42,724 bases of DNA from Acidobacteriota bacterium (lineage in GTDB: Bacteria; Acidobacteriota; Terriglobia; Bryobacterales; Bryobacteraceae): NCBI GenBank assembly GCA_016870915.1, contig VFZY01000029.1, positions 1 through 42,724 of the forward strand, in the 5' to 3' direction. The translations under genes were made by a program, and so were the position numbers. Within the stretch, counting starts at the first letter, position 1. Each line of letters starts with the position of its first letter. This document shows positions 16,510 through 24,438 of the stretch, in pieces. The notes beneath the pieces are model-generated. The model was not told where the DNA came from. It saw nothing but the letters and a program-made list of their open reading frames with translations, and searched no databases.

Positions 16510-17588
16510 TCTACTTTCCAGCTCGTTTCCACACGATCTCCCCGCACGCCGTAAACTTCCTCGTGCAGGTTCATGCAGACGCAGATATGATTGGGGATCA
16601 CACGTGCCTTGTCACCCACTTTGAAGCCGCGTTCCGCTTCGGCCAGATCGACATAGCCGTGCTCCTCATTCATGCGAGTGAAGACCGCCGAGGGGGCTTC
16701 TGTCAGGCGTCCGAAGCTCACCTCTGAGCCAATGGCCAGCCGGTCCGACGAAAAGGTCTTGGAGCCGCCGTCGATAATCATCTGGCCCGGAACGGCGGTT
16801 GATACCACGGTGGTGAGAATGGAACCGGCGCAATCCTCCCACTCGCACGCCCCGGCAAGCACGGTGTTCCGGTCGTTGAAGATGTAGGTGCCGGGGCGAA
16901 TCTCGTTCAGACCGGCAAGCTTGTGGGACCGGCTCCAGGTGGGGGTTGAACCGCCGCTGACCACGCGAGGAACGAAACCCTCCCGGGCGAGGCCGCTGAG
17001 CAGTTCATCCAGCGTGGCCGCCACCTGGGCAAGTGTCGCCTCTCCGGTGGCGTCCAGACTCTTGACGTGGCCCGGGTAGAACGCAATGCCGTCCCACTCC
17101 AATCCGGGAAGACCGGAAACATGACGGATGAGCGCAGCCACCTGAGCAGGCGCAACGCCGACCCGGCCCATGCCAAGGTCGGACTCCACCAATATGCCAA
17201 TGTTGACGCCAGCGCGGGCGGCGGCGGCTGAAACCTCATCGGCCACGAAGGCGCTGTCGATCGACATGGAGACCCGGGTGTGACGGGCCACCTCAACCAG
17301 CCGCGCCAGTTTCCGGGCTCCGAAGGTGGGGTAGGCGACCAGCAGGTCATGAGGCGCGGCGCTCAACATCACCTCCGCCTCGCCCACCTTGGCCACGGTA
17401 AGTCCCGCCGCTCCCAGGTCCAGTTGGCGGCGGCCCAGAGCGGGAATCTTGTGGGTTTTGGTGTGGGGGCGCAGGCGCAGGCCGTGCCCGGCGGCGTAGG
17501 ACGCCATGCGGGTCAGATTGCGCTCCATGATGTCGAGATCGATGAGAAGAGCCGGGGTATCCAGCTCATGGATGGTTTCGGGAAGCAT
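16488..17588 (-). CDS. PLP-dependent D-threonine aldolase / D-serine dehydratase-like enzyme
   Basis: 366 residues of the alanine-racemase-type TIM barrel (fold type III). LDTPALLIDLD opens the domain and RPHTKTHK carries the PLP lysine. Further phrases are VESDLGMGRVGV and IIDGGSKTFSSD. Near the C-terminus PNHICVCMNLHEEVYG holds the His and Cys that bind a divalent metal in this group. Members split D-3-hydroxy amino acids such as D-threonine, or dehydrate D-serine. It is the last gene of a five-gene minus-strand operon and starts three bases after the preceding stop. The terminator hairpin includes its last codons. Confidence 0.88.
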   Translation of the reverse strand: MLPETIHELDTPALLIDLDIMERNLTRMASYAAGHGLRLRPHTKTHKIPALGRRQLDLGAAGLTVAKVGEAEVMLSAAPHDLLVAYPTFGARKLARLVEVARHTRVSMSIDSAFVADEVSAAAARAGVNIGILVESDLGMGRVGVAPAQVAALIRHVSGLPGLEWDGIAFYPGHVKSLDATGEATLAQVAATLDELLSGLAREGFVPRVVSGGSTPTWSRSHKLAGLNEIRPGTYIFNDRNTVLAGACEWEDCAGSILTTVVSTAVPGQMIIDGGSKTFSSDRLAIGSEVSFGRLTEAPSAVFTRMNEEHGYVDLAEAERGFKVGDKARVIPNHICVCMNLHEEVYGVRGDRVETSWKVEGRGKLQ

Positions 17589-17591
17589 GGG

Positions 17592-18251
17592 TTATTCGAA
17601 CGTGATGGTGAGGCGGCCGGCCGGGCTCCTGTAGAGCAGCGAGAAGTCCTTGGGCTTCAGCTTACCTTCGATGGGGAAGTAGAGCAAACCGCTCAAGGGG
17701 CTCTCGATCTCCTTCTCCTCGAGGATCCTGGCTTTGAGCGTGGCGAGGCGCGGGTCGTCTTTTTCGCCGGCGCCGTCTTTGACGGTGGCCTGGGCTTCGC
17801 TGGGGCCTCCAGCCGAACCGATAGCGCCGCCGTTGCCGCCCAGGCGCCGAGGAGGTCCGCCGCCCACGGTGGGTCCCCAGACGGGGCCGTTCCCCTGCGA
17901 CATCATGCCACCGCCGCCCCCGGGCCTTGACCCGATGACCAGCGCACTCTTGCCCGCGATCTGCGTGGGTTCGAAAGGCTGGGAGCGGGCGCCGTCCTTG
18001 TGCGAGAGCAGCGTGAAATCATCGCGTACGACGCCGATGGGTTTTTCACCCTTCGGTGTCACCTTGATTTCCACCACGGCGAGCGTGCCGCCGTAGTCGC
18101 CGCCCAGCAACTGGTCCACTTCAGCCTTGGTGACATAGACCTTGGCCGCAATCTCCATGTTGTCGTTCGCGGCTTTGCCGGAGGTGAGCTTTTTTTCCGC
18201 TGCGGGCAGGGCCGGCAGCAGCAGGAGGGGCATCCAAAGGAGACGGCTCAT
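17592..18251 (-). CDS. Secreted protein with Gly-rich centre, unknown function
   Basis: 219 residues from the ATG at 18251, chosen because it opens a signal peptide (MSRLLWMPLLLLPALPAAEKK); codons further upstream are open but add no leader. The first 90 mature residues look like a beta-sandwich: VVEIKVTPKG, RDDFTLLSHKDG. A Gly/Pro-rich stretch of about 50 residues follows, then a short C-terminal part (SGLLYFPIEGKLKPKDFSLLY). The last phrase recalls periplasmic proteins that compare a default and an observed state, but no named family can be given. It lies between an epoxide-hydrolase-like gene (8 bases) and an aldolase-like gene (3 bases). Confidence 0.75.
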   Translation of the reverse strand: MSRLLWMPLLLLPALPAAEKKLTSGKAANDNMEIAAKVYVTKAEVDQLLGGDYGGTLAVVEIKVTPKGEKPIGVVRDDFTLLSHKDGARSQPFEPTQIAGKSALVIGSRPGGGGGMMSQGNGPVWGPTVGGGPPRRLGGNGGAIGSAGGPSEAQATVKDGAGEKDDPRLATLKARILEEKEIESPLSGLLYFPIEGKLKPKDFSLLYRSPAGRLTITFE

Positions 18252-18259
18252 GACAACGA

Positions 18260-19150
18260 TTATCTCCCTAACCACATCTTCATGGCGCGGCTCACCTTGC
18301 CTGAGGCGTCCTGCTGGGCGAAATGGCCGGCTTCGGGGATGGTGACCAGGGTGAAATCATCCAGCCATTCCCAGGTGCCATTGAGCGCCGGATGGAGGAG
18401 TGCCGTGTCCTTGAGCCCGTGGATCATGAGCACGGGTGCGGAAACGCGAATGACGGGCGTGCTGCTCTCCTGGTACGGTTCACGCGGGTAGTTGCGTTTG
18501 TAGTAGTTAAGCATGGCCTCGAAATCCGATCGGCCGAAGGCTTCAACGTATTTCTTGCGGGCCTCGGGATCCTTCACCCAGAACGTCAGCGCCTCGGCGG
18601 TGAGTTTGAGATGGGCGCCTTCCTTCTGGAAGTCGCGCGCATACTGGCTGTTCTTCTGCTGTTGGGGATTATTCGCAAGTTCCCTGGAAAGACCCTTGGG
18701 GTGAGGCAGATTGACGATGATGAGCTTTTCGAGCATCGCGGGAACGTGGAAGGCGAACTGCCAGGCGATGGCGCCACCCCAATCGTGGCCCACGACGATG
18801 GCTTTTTCACGTTTCAGATGCCGGATCACGGCTGCTACATCACCCACCAGCAGCCGCATGTCGTAATTCTCAATGCCCTTCGGCTTGTCGCTCAGATTGT
18901 AACCACGCAGGTCGAGCGCGGCCACCTGGTAGCCGGCTCCGGCGAGCGCTTCCATCTGATCGCGCCAGGTGTACCAGAAGTCGGGAAAGCCGTGAATCAT
19001 GACGACGAGCGGCCCTTCGCCGAGCGTGGCGTAGTGGATCCTCACGCCGTTCGAATCGGCGTAGCCGTGGGTCACGCTGGCTTCGATATCCGCCGCTGAG
19101 ACCGGGAGCGTGACGGCCGAAACGGCCAGCATCCAGTGGAGTGTTTTCAT
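18260..19150 (-). CDS. Secreted alpha/beta hydrolase, epoxide hydrolase-like
   Basis: 296 residues. The ATG at 19150 opens a leader ([20 protein letters not shown]) and is preceded by GAGG about eight bases upstream. The fold has [10 protein letters not shown] (oxyanion-side motif), the nucleophile Asp123 in [12 protein letters not shown], a cap region and a final AGHFAQQDA with the catalytic His. Asp rather than Ser as nucleophile places it with soluble epoxide hydrolases and haloalkane dehalogenases; the HGFP motif favours epoxide hydrolase. A signal peptide on such an enzyme is unusual but recurs in this phylum. It lies 29 bases after the phosphoesterase gene. Confidence 0.87.
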   Translation of the reverse strand: MKTLHWMLAVSAVTLPVSAADIEASVTHGYADSNGVRIHYATLGEGPLVVMIHGFPDFWYTWRDQMEALAGAGYQVAALDLRGYNLSDKPKGIENYDMRLLVGDVAAVIRHLKREKAIVVGHDWGGAIAWQFAFHVPAMLEKLIIVNLPHPKGLSRELANNPQQQKNSQYARDFQKEGAHLKLTAEALTFWVKDPEARKKYVEAFGRSDFEAMLNYYKRNYPREPYQESSTPVIRVSAPVLMIHGLKDTALLHPALNGTWEWLDDFTLVTIPEAGHFAQQDASGKVSRAMKMWLGR

Positions 19151-19179
19151 CGGATCCTCTTCCATCATTTCGTGGCCGG

Positions 19180-20100
19180 CTAGGTTTGGGGATCTTCCTT
19201 GCTTGCCGGGTCCTTCACTTCGAAAGTGGGGCCATTGTCTCCCCAATCGTTGGCATTGAACATTCGGCCGCCGCCGAATGGGCCGTCGATCTCCTTCACC
19301 GTCATTTCAACCTTCGACCCCTTCACTCGCGCCCACACATGGTGATAAAACCAGCCCTGGGCGAACCCTTCGCCGCGCGCCAGACCGCGGCGCATCTGCC
19401 CCCCGGAGCTTCCAACCTCCATATAGATCACTCCATCGCGCTGCAGGCGCACGAACTGGTGGCCGTGGCCGCTAATGACATAGTCGACGCCGTACTGGCG
19501 GACGATTTCGTGCAGGGGAAACGCCCCGCTGCGCATTTTGAGAGGGAGCAGCCAGAACGGGCGGTGGAAGAAGACGAACTTGGGGCGTTTATCCTTGTTG
19601 GCCTCCAGGTCGCGGCGAAGGTAGTCGAGTTGCGCCGGGGCAAGATCGGCCGTGCGCGCGTTGTCGAGCACTGTGAAGTGCGCTTCCTGGTAATCGAAGC
19701 TGTACATGGTGGGCCGGCCGGTCTGGGCTTCGTAGAGCTTGAGGGAGCTTTCGTTCCACAGATCGTGATTGCCGGCCGTGAAATAGAGGGGGTAGTGCGC
19801 GTAGCGCCTCCAGAGGTTCTGGAGTTCGGCCCATTCGGCTGGGGCGCGCTCGTCATTGCCGCCTTCGATGGAGTCGCCGACGGTGATGACGAAGTCGGGG
19901 TGAAGAAGGTCCACTTCACGCCAGACGCGGCCGTAAATCTGGTGGGTAGCGCCGCCGGTGCGGTCTCCGATGATGGAGAAGCGGAAGTCGTTCTTGGGCT
20001 CGGTGAGGCCACGCAGCAGAACAACGCCGCAAAGGAGGCTTGCGGAGATCGCGGCCACGGCCCAGCGGCGGTGTAAGGCGAAAGAAGAGACCCCGGACAT
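19180..20100 (-). CDS. Calcineurin-like metallophosphoesterase, membrane-anchored or secreted
   Basis: 306 residues from the ATG at 20100, which overlaps the upstream stop by one base (TGATG). A hydrophobic segment ([19 protein letters not shown], residues 13-31) serves as leader or anchor. Metal-site motifs are GDSIEGG, AGNHDLW, HRPFW and SGHGHQF. The first motif, usually Asp-x-His, is IIGDRTGG here: the Asp is kept but the His is replaced, as in some subfamilies with a GDRTG motif. Likely a periplasmic phosphoesterase of unknown substrate. Translation is probably coupled to the CoA-transferase upstream. Confidence 0.85.
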   Translation of the reverse strand: MSGVSSFALHRRWAVAAISASLLCGVVLLRGLTEPKNDFRFSIIGDRTGGATHQIYGRVWREVDLLHPDFVITVGDSIEGGNDERAPAEWAELQNLWRRYAHYPLYFTAGNHDLWNESSLKLYEAQTGRPTMYSFDYQEAHFTVLDNARTADLAPAQLDYLRRDLEANKDKRPKFVFFHRPFWLLPLKMRSGAFPLHEIVRQYGVDYVISGHGHQFVRLQRDGVIYMEVGSSGGQMRRGLARGEGFAQGWFYHHVWARVKGSKVEMTVKEIDGPFGGGRMFNANDWGDNGPTFEVKDPASKEDPQT

Positions 20101-21317
20101 CACTGAGATTGTCGCATGGGGGCGCCGCGGATGACGCCACGGTTCTCCAGTCCATCGAGTTCCGTGGGCGTGAGGCCCAGTAGATCCGAGAGGGCCTGCC
20201 GGGTGTGCTCGCCGGGCAGCGGGGCGGCCGTGGTCATGGCGCCGCTGGAATCGGAAAACTTGATGGGGGCGCCGGTGACACGCACCGGGCCGGCAGTGGG
20301 GTGTTCGACGGTGGGAAAGAGTTCCCGGTGGGCAGCTTGCGGGTCCACCGCTACTTCGTGCAGATTGCGAACAATGCCGCACGGGACGCCGAAGCGGCCC
20401 AGGCGCTCGCGCCACCACGCGGCGGGGTGTTGGCGAAAGATGCCGGCGATGAGAGGTTCCAGAACATCGCGGTGGGCCACGCGAATGGCATTGGATTCAT
20501 AGCGCGGGTCGGTGGCGAAATCAGGCCGGTCGATGGCCTGGCAGAAAGCCTCCCAGAGTTTCTCGCTGGCGACGGCGATGGCGATGTCGCGGTCCGCGGT
20601 GGGGAAGGTGCGGTACGGCACGATGGTGGCGAAGGCGGTGCCCATGGGAACGGGAATGGCGCCGGTGGCCAGGTGCTGGGCGTAGTTTGAGGCCATGGTG
20701 GAGACCAGGGAGTCGAGCATCGAGATGTCGACGTGTTGGCCGCGCCCGGTGGAGTGGCGGGCGTGCAGTGCCATGAGAATGCCGATGAGGGCGTTCATGC
20801 CGGCGGTGAGGTCGGCAACGGAGTGGCCGCAGCGGGCAGTCTGGCCGTCTTCGGTGCCGGTGATGGAGATGAGCCCGGCGGTGGCCTGAAGGATGAGGTC
20901 CATGGCGGGTTCGTCGCGCCAGGGACCGGATTGGCCGTAGCCGGAGATGGATGTGTAGATGAGGCGCGGGTTGCGGGCGGCGGCGGCCGCGTAACCCAGG
21001 CCCAAACGGGTCATGGTGCCGGGCCTGAAGTTCTCGATCAGGACATCCGCCCGCTCAATGAGGCGGAAGCAGAGTTCCTGGCCTTCCGGATGTTTGATGT
21101 CGATGGCCACGCCGAGCTTGTTCGAGTGCAGGCCCAGGAAGAAGGCCGCTTCGCCGTTGACGAAGGGGGGTCCCCAGGTGCGTCCCATGTCGAGCTGATG
21201 GATGCCCTCGATCTTGAGGACACGGGCTCCATAGGCGCCAAGGATGAGACCGCTGTAGGGTCCCGCGAGAGCGTGCGAGAAGTCGAGGACGGTGAGGCCC
21301 TCGAGGAGAGACGGCAT
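20100..21317 (-). CDS. Class III (CaiB/BaiF) CoA-transferase
   Basis: 405 residues from the ATG at 21317. The N-terminus MPSLLEGLTVLDFSHALAGPYSG and ARVLKIEG are typical, and the conserved Asp of the family lies in AMDLILQATAGLISITG. ENFRPGTMTRLGLGY and ISGYGQSGPW complete the pattern. It moves CoA between organic acids; the acid is unknown. It is the first gene of a five-gene minus-strand operon whose other members are three secreted proteins and an amino-acid enzyme, so no pathway is evident. Upstream is decayed DNA; no clean promoter is seen. Confidence 0.92.
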   Translation of the reverse strand: MPSLLEGLTVLDFSHALAGPYSGLILGAYGARVLKIEGIHQLDMGRTWGPPFVNGEAAFFLGLHSNKLGVAIDIKHPEGQELCFRLIERADVLIENFRPGTMTRLGLGYAAAAARNPRLIYTSISGYGQSGPWRDEPAMDLILQATAGLISITGTEDGQTARCGHSVADLTAGMNALIGILMALHARHSTGRGQHVDISMLDSLVSTMASNYAQHLATGAIPVPMGTAFATIVPYRTFPTADRDIAIAVASEKLWEAFCQAIDRPDFATDPRYESNAIRVAHRDVLEPLIAGIFRQHPAAWWRERLGRFGVPCGIVRNLHEVAVDPQAAHRELFPTVEHPTAGPVRVTGAPIKFSDSSGAMTTAAPLPGEHTRQALSDLLGLTPTELDGLENRGVIRGAPMRQSQ

Positions 21318-21870
21318 TGTCTTATGATGCCGCAGCCCGGGCGGCGCGAGGGGCCCACAGCGTGAGCTCGACGCAGCGGCCGCTGATCGGGACACGGCTA
21401 GAGACCGGCGCCAGCGAGATTGATCCTGGTGGTTCAGAGCCGGATCTCAGTCAAGGCATCGGCATATGCTTTGAATGGCGCGCTGAGCTGATGGACCAGG
21501 TATCAGCACCATCGATCGTCGGCCACGAGTGGGATTAGAGGCTCTCCTGTTCAGTACCGGCCTGACTTGCGCCCACAGGGGCTTGGCCACGAAACTGCTG
21601 GCGAACGAAAGCACGGCGAGGACCTCGGCGACCTTGGCTGGCCGCATCGTTTACACTCTGGAGCACAGGGGAAGACTATCCACGGACCATGATATGGTTG
21701 GTCATGATGAGACTGAAAAGCGCTCGCTCCATCACGCCGAGCGCATGACCGACGGATTGGGCCGATTCGAAGTAGCGGAGAAACGGGGTGTCACGCACTA
21801 AGGCCGAAGGACGCCACCCCGGTGAGTAGCAGGGCCGCTGCCAACAATCGCGCTCGAATCCGCTTCATGA
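21318..21870. other. About 550 bases of apparently decayed DNA
   Basis: No complete gene is recognised. Short frames with protein-like stretches occur on both strands: a plus-strand 50-70-codon frame ending at 21538 (GICFEWRAELMDQ), a minus-strand frame ending at 21447 and a minus-strand 25-codon frame 21868-21791 that is almost only a signal peptide (MKRIRARLLAAALLLTGVAS). The last ends in a stop, with a further open frame shifted behind it. This looks like the remains of one or more genes, but families cannot be named. Confidence 0.4.
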
Positions 21871-22521
21871 CTAGACAGACGCATGAAGCCCCCTTTCGTT
21901 TCGAGGTTTGGCTTCGAGAAGCATCTTCCAGACGCGGGCGGCGAGCGCGTCCATGGCGTCCTGGCCGTTCAGTACAAGACCGGCGTGGCCGCGCGAGGGC
22001 CAAATGTACTGGCTGGCCATGGGGCGGACGGAGGTATCGTATTGCGCCCGGATCGATTCCGGAGTGCGGCCCCGTTCCCGCACATCGCGTTCCAGGCGCC
22101 GCGCCAGGCAAACCTCGTCGGGAGCATCCACGTAAATGCTGAGTTCGCAGAGGCGGAGGATGCGGGTCCAGTGGATGGCGAAGAGCCCTTCGACAAGGAT
22201 GAAGGGCGCGGGGTCGCGGCGGGTGAAGCGGCCGGTGCGGGTGTGGGCGGCAAAGTCGTATTCGGGAATGAATGCGGGGCGGCCGGCGATCAGTTCCTGA
22301 AGACCCTCGAAGGCTTCGGCATCGTCGAGCGAGGCGGGGTCGTCGAAATTAACCCGGGCGCGTTCGGGGGGCGTGAGATGGGACAGGTCGCGGTAGAAGG
22401 CGTCCAATGGGAAGACGGTGGTAAGGCCTGGTTTGGCCTGGGCCATGGCGTGGGAAAGGCAGCTTTTCCCCGCGCAGGAGGGTCCGGCAATGGCGATCAG
22501 GCGGGGAGTGGATGTGGACAC
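21871..22521 (-). CDS. Uridine kinase / phosphoribulokinase-family P-loop kinase
   Basis: 216 residues from the GTG at 22521, chosen because it begins right before the domain (STSTPRLIAIAG) and leaves the short gap to the divergent gene free for promoters; the frame is open to 22575, but that would run into the neighbouring gene. The P-loop is GPSCAGKS (13-20). PLDAFYRDLSHL holds the substrate-side Asp and Tyr, and FDDPASLDD and VEGLFAIHW match the Udk fold. Probable reaction: ATP-dependent phosphorylation of uridine/cytidine or a related small alcohol. It stands alone on this strand. Confidence 0.82.
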   Translation of the reverse strand: MSTSTPRLIAIAGPSCAGKSCLSHAMAQAKPGLTTVFPLDAFYRDLSHLTPPERARVNFDDPASLDDAEAFEGLQELIAGRPAFIPEYDFAAHTRTGRFTRRDPAPFILVEGLFAIHWTRILRLCELSIYVDAPDEVCLARRLERDVRERGRTPESIRAQYDTSVRPMASQYIWPSRGHAGLVLNGQDAMDALAARVWKMLLEAKPRNERGLHASV

Positions 22522-22532
22522 GGGGATTTCAC

Positions 22533-22540
22533 AGTATAAA
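22533..22540. promoter_or_regulatory. Overlapping divergent -10 boxes
   Basis: AGTATAAACT at 22533-22542 reads TATAAA (22535-22540) on the plus strand, six bases before the ATG at 22547. On the minus strand it reads TATACT (complement of 22533-22538), eleven bases before the GTG at 22521. Two polymerases could not bind at once, so the two genes would exclude each other's transcription. Both transcripts would be nearly leaderless. Confidence 0.5.
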
Positions 22541-22546
22541 CTGGCG

Positions 22547-23599
22547 ATGAGCAAAGCACCAATGGACCGCAACACGGCGCAGTACCGGGTGGACCGGATG
22601 AATGCCTTCGAAGCCGAGCTTCATGAGGCGGTTCGAGCCGGCGCAATAACACTGAGCGAGGAACAGGACGCTGGTCTTCGGACGTACCTTCAGGCGAAGC
22701 GCGCGGAACTGGCCGCGGCGTTCGATGTCGACCTGGTGGCGGGGGCTCGCCAACTGTCGCTGGGGATGCGGCTGGTTTCCACCTTGGGGGCGGCAGCGTT
22801 CTGTGCGGCGCTGGTCTTGTTCTTCCAGCGCTACTGGGGGTACATGGACTCCTGGGTCCAGGTTGGGGTGGCGATGGCGGCGCCGTTGGTGGCCCTGGGG
22901 ATCACGGAGGTGTTGAGCCAGCGCGAGACAACCCCCTACTTCACGGCATTGGCGGCGGCGGTGGCGTTCGCCGCCTTTGTCCTGAATTTGCAACTGCTGG
23001 GCCTGGCGTTCAACCTGACGCCTTCGATTTGGGGGCCGGGCCTGATGGCTTCCTTTGGACTGCTGCTGGCATACCGGTACCGCGTGCGCCTGGTGCTGGC
23101 GGCGGCGCTGTTGTGCGGGATCGTTTTCACCGGGGGACTCCTGATGACAGCGGGGGGCTACCTGTGGCTCGAGACGATTGGCTGGGTTGAGACCTGGCTG
23201 GCGGGTTCGTTCCTTCTGCTTGCCGTGGTAAGCCGGGTGCGGCAAGGCGAGTTCGACGCGGTGTATCGTTTGGTGGGGCTGATTCCGGCGATTGTGGCTC
23301 TCTATCTGCTTGGCTATGTCAAAGCGCCCAGCCTGCTTGGCGAAGCCGAGGGGGTTCGTGTGGCGTACGCGCTATTGGCTTTCCTGATTTCGTGCGGAGC
23401 AACGACCGCTGGACTGTGGTTCCGGTGGCCCGAAGCCGCCTACACGGGGTTTGTGGCAGTGACAGGCATCCTGATTCATCAACTATTTGACTGGTTCTGG
23501 GATCCTTTGCCGGCATTCGCATTCTGCCTGCTGGTGGGCGCTGTGGCGCTGGGCCTGTTGTGGGCGCTGAAGCAGTTGCGAAGGGCAGTGGCGGCATGA
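22547..23599 (+). CDS. Multi-pass membrane protein, DUF2157-like
   Basis: 350 residues from the ATG at 22547, just after a TATAAA box; the frame is open to 22418, but that part runs through the kinase gene of the other strand. The first 70 residues are soluble and helical (FEAELHEAVRAGAITLSEEQ...LQAKRAEL), followed by about ten hydrophobic segments from residue 80 to the end. A soluble helical head asking for a segment on a C-terminal membrane block is the layout of DUF2157 proteins. Function is unknown. The next gene overlaps by four bases, a pairing often seen for this family. Confidence 0.75.
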   Translation: MSKAPMDRNTAQYRVDRMNAFEAELHEAVRAGAITLSEEQDAGLRTYLQAKRAELAAAFDVDLVAGARQLSLGMRLVSTLGAAAFCAALVLFFQRYWGYMDSWVQVGVAMAAPLVALGITEVLSQRETTPYFTALAAAVAFAAFVLNLQLLGLAFNLTPSIWGPGLMASFGLLLAYRYRVRLVLAAALLCGIVFTGGLLMTAGGYLWLETIGWVETWLAGSFLLLAVVSRVRQGEFDAVYRLVGLIPAIVALYLLGYVKAPSLLGEAEGVRVAYALLAFLISCGATTAGLWFRWPEAAYTGFVAVTGILIHQLFDWFWDPLPAFAFCLLVGAVALGLLWALKQLRRAVAA

Positions 23600-24090
23600 G
23601 GCCGGCAATTAACTTGGGACTGGCCGCGGCAGTGGTGGTGGGCGCGAACGTGGCGGCGCTGACCGGGGCATGGTACAACCGGGGCGGCGAAACGGGCCGG
23701 ATTGTGGTTGACCAGCAGTCGTCGCGGCTGGAAACGCCACGGTCCGGCAATGAATCCGCGGTGGTGCTGCACCTGAATCTGAATTTTCCGCACCGGTTTA
23801 CCGCGCGGAACACGGTTCACAGGCCGTGCGAGGCGGTGCTGCGGCCGGGCGCGGGCGGCCGGGTTGATGTGGTGCGGGGCGATGGCCTGACAGCGGAACC
23901 GGGTGCGCTAAGGCTCCGGGCGTCGTGCCGGGGGGAGGACCTGACAGGGGTTGAGCCCATGCGGATCCTGGTGCCGGCGGAGATGGCACGGGACCTGCGG
24001 CGTGGGCCGGTGCGGTACCGGGCGACGATTGTGGCCGGGCGATCGCTGGACCTGTGGCTGGAGCGTGTCGAGGTTCTGACGGAGCCATAG
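23596..24090 (+). CDS. Membrane-anchored protein, DUF4824-like, partner of the DUF2157-like protein
   Basis: 164 residues. The ATG overlaps the upstream stop (ATGA). One N-terminal membrane segment (INLGLAAAVVVGANVAALTGAWYNR) is followed by a beta-rich domain outside the membrane. The phrase NRGGETGRIVVDQQSSRLETPRSGNES recalls DUF4824, a family found beside DUF2157 proteins, but I rely on memory for that. No catalytic motif is visible. The pair probably forms one envelope complex. It ends 18 bases before the convergent small membrane gene. Confidence 0.7.
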   Translation: MRPAINLGLAAAVVVGANVAALTGAWYNRGGETGRIVVDQQSSRLETPRSGNESAVVLHLNLNFPHRFTARNTVHRPCEAVLRPGAGGRVDVVRGDGLTAEPGALRLRASCRGEDLTGVEPMRILVPAEMARDLRRGPVRYRATIVAGRSLDLWLERVEVLTEP

Positions 24091-24108
24091 CCACCGGAGC
24101 CGGCGGCG

Positions 24109-24420
24109 CTACCAGAGAAAGATCAGGGTGAGGCTTCGCCATCCGATGTAACCGAGCCCCAGAAGGTCAAGGGCACGCACAACGGTGAGCACCGGACCGC
24201 CAATGAACTCGAAACGGAGGAACAGCGCGGCGGCCAGCGAGAAAAGGATGTATCCCGTGTTGAGTCCGCCGGCGAAGGCCTGGCTGTGGGCAAAGGCGGC
24301 AACGTAGACCGCCAGCGGGTAGTTGCTATCCAGCCGGCTGGTGAACCGGGCGATGATCAACCAAACCGTACAACCCAGAAGCAGGGTTGTGAGCAGGTTG
24401 AAGGTGGAGTAGTAAGGCAT
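24109..24420 (-). CDS. Small membrane protein, third gene of the cytochrome-porin operon
   Basis: 103 residues with three or four hydrophobic segments (LLTTLLLGCTVWLIIARF, YPLAVYVAAFAHSQAFAGG, YILFSLAAALFLRFEF, VVRALDLLGLGYIGW). No haem, quinone or metal motif is clear, with a single His at the second segment. It starts 18 bases after the porin gene, and that gap holds the 12-bp palindrome CCGCCCGGGCGG (24423-24434), which could form an intercistronic hairpin. It may help the conduit pass electrons through the inner membrane, or be unrelated; I do not recognise the family. Confidence 0.65.
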   Translation of the reverse strand: MPYYSTFNLLTTLLLGCTVWLIIARFTSRLDSNYPLAVYVAAFAHSQAFAGGLNTGYILFSLAAALFLRFEFIGGPVLTVVRALDLLGLGYIGWRSLTLIFLW

Positions 24421-24438
24421 CGCCGCCCGGGCGGTCTC

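Noticed and set aside
24088-24111. GC-rich imperfect hairpin between the convergent genes at 24090 and 24109
   Set aside because: The stem has mismatches, no T-run follows, and it overlaps both stop regions; not strong enough to call a terminator.
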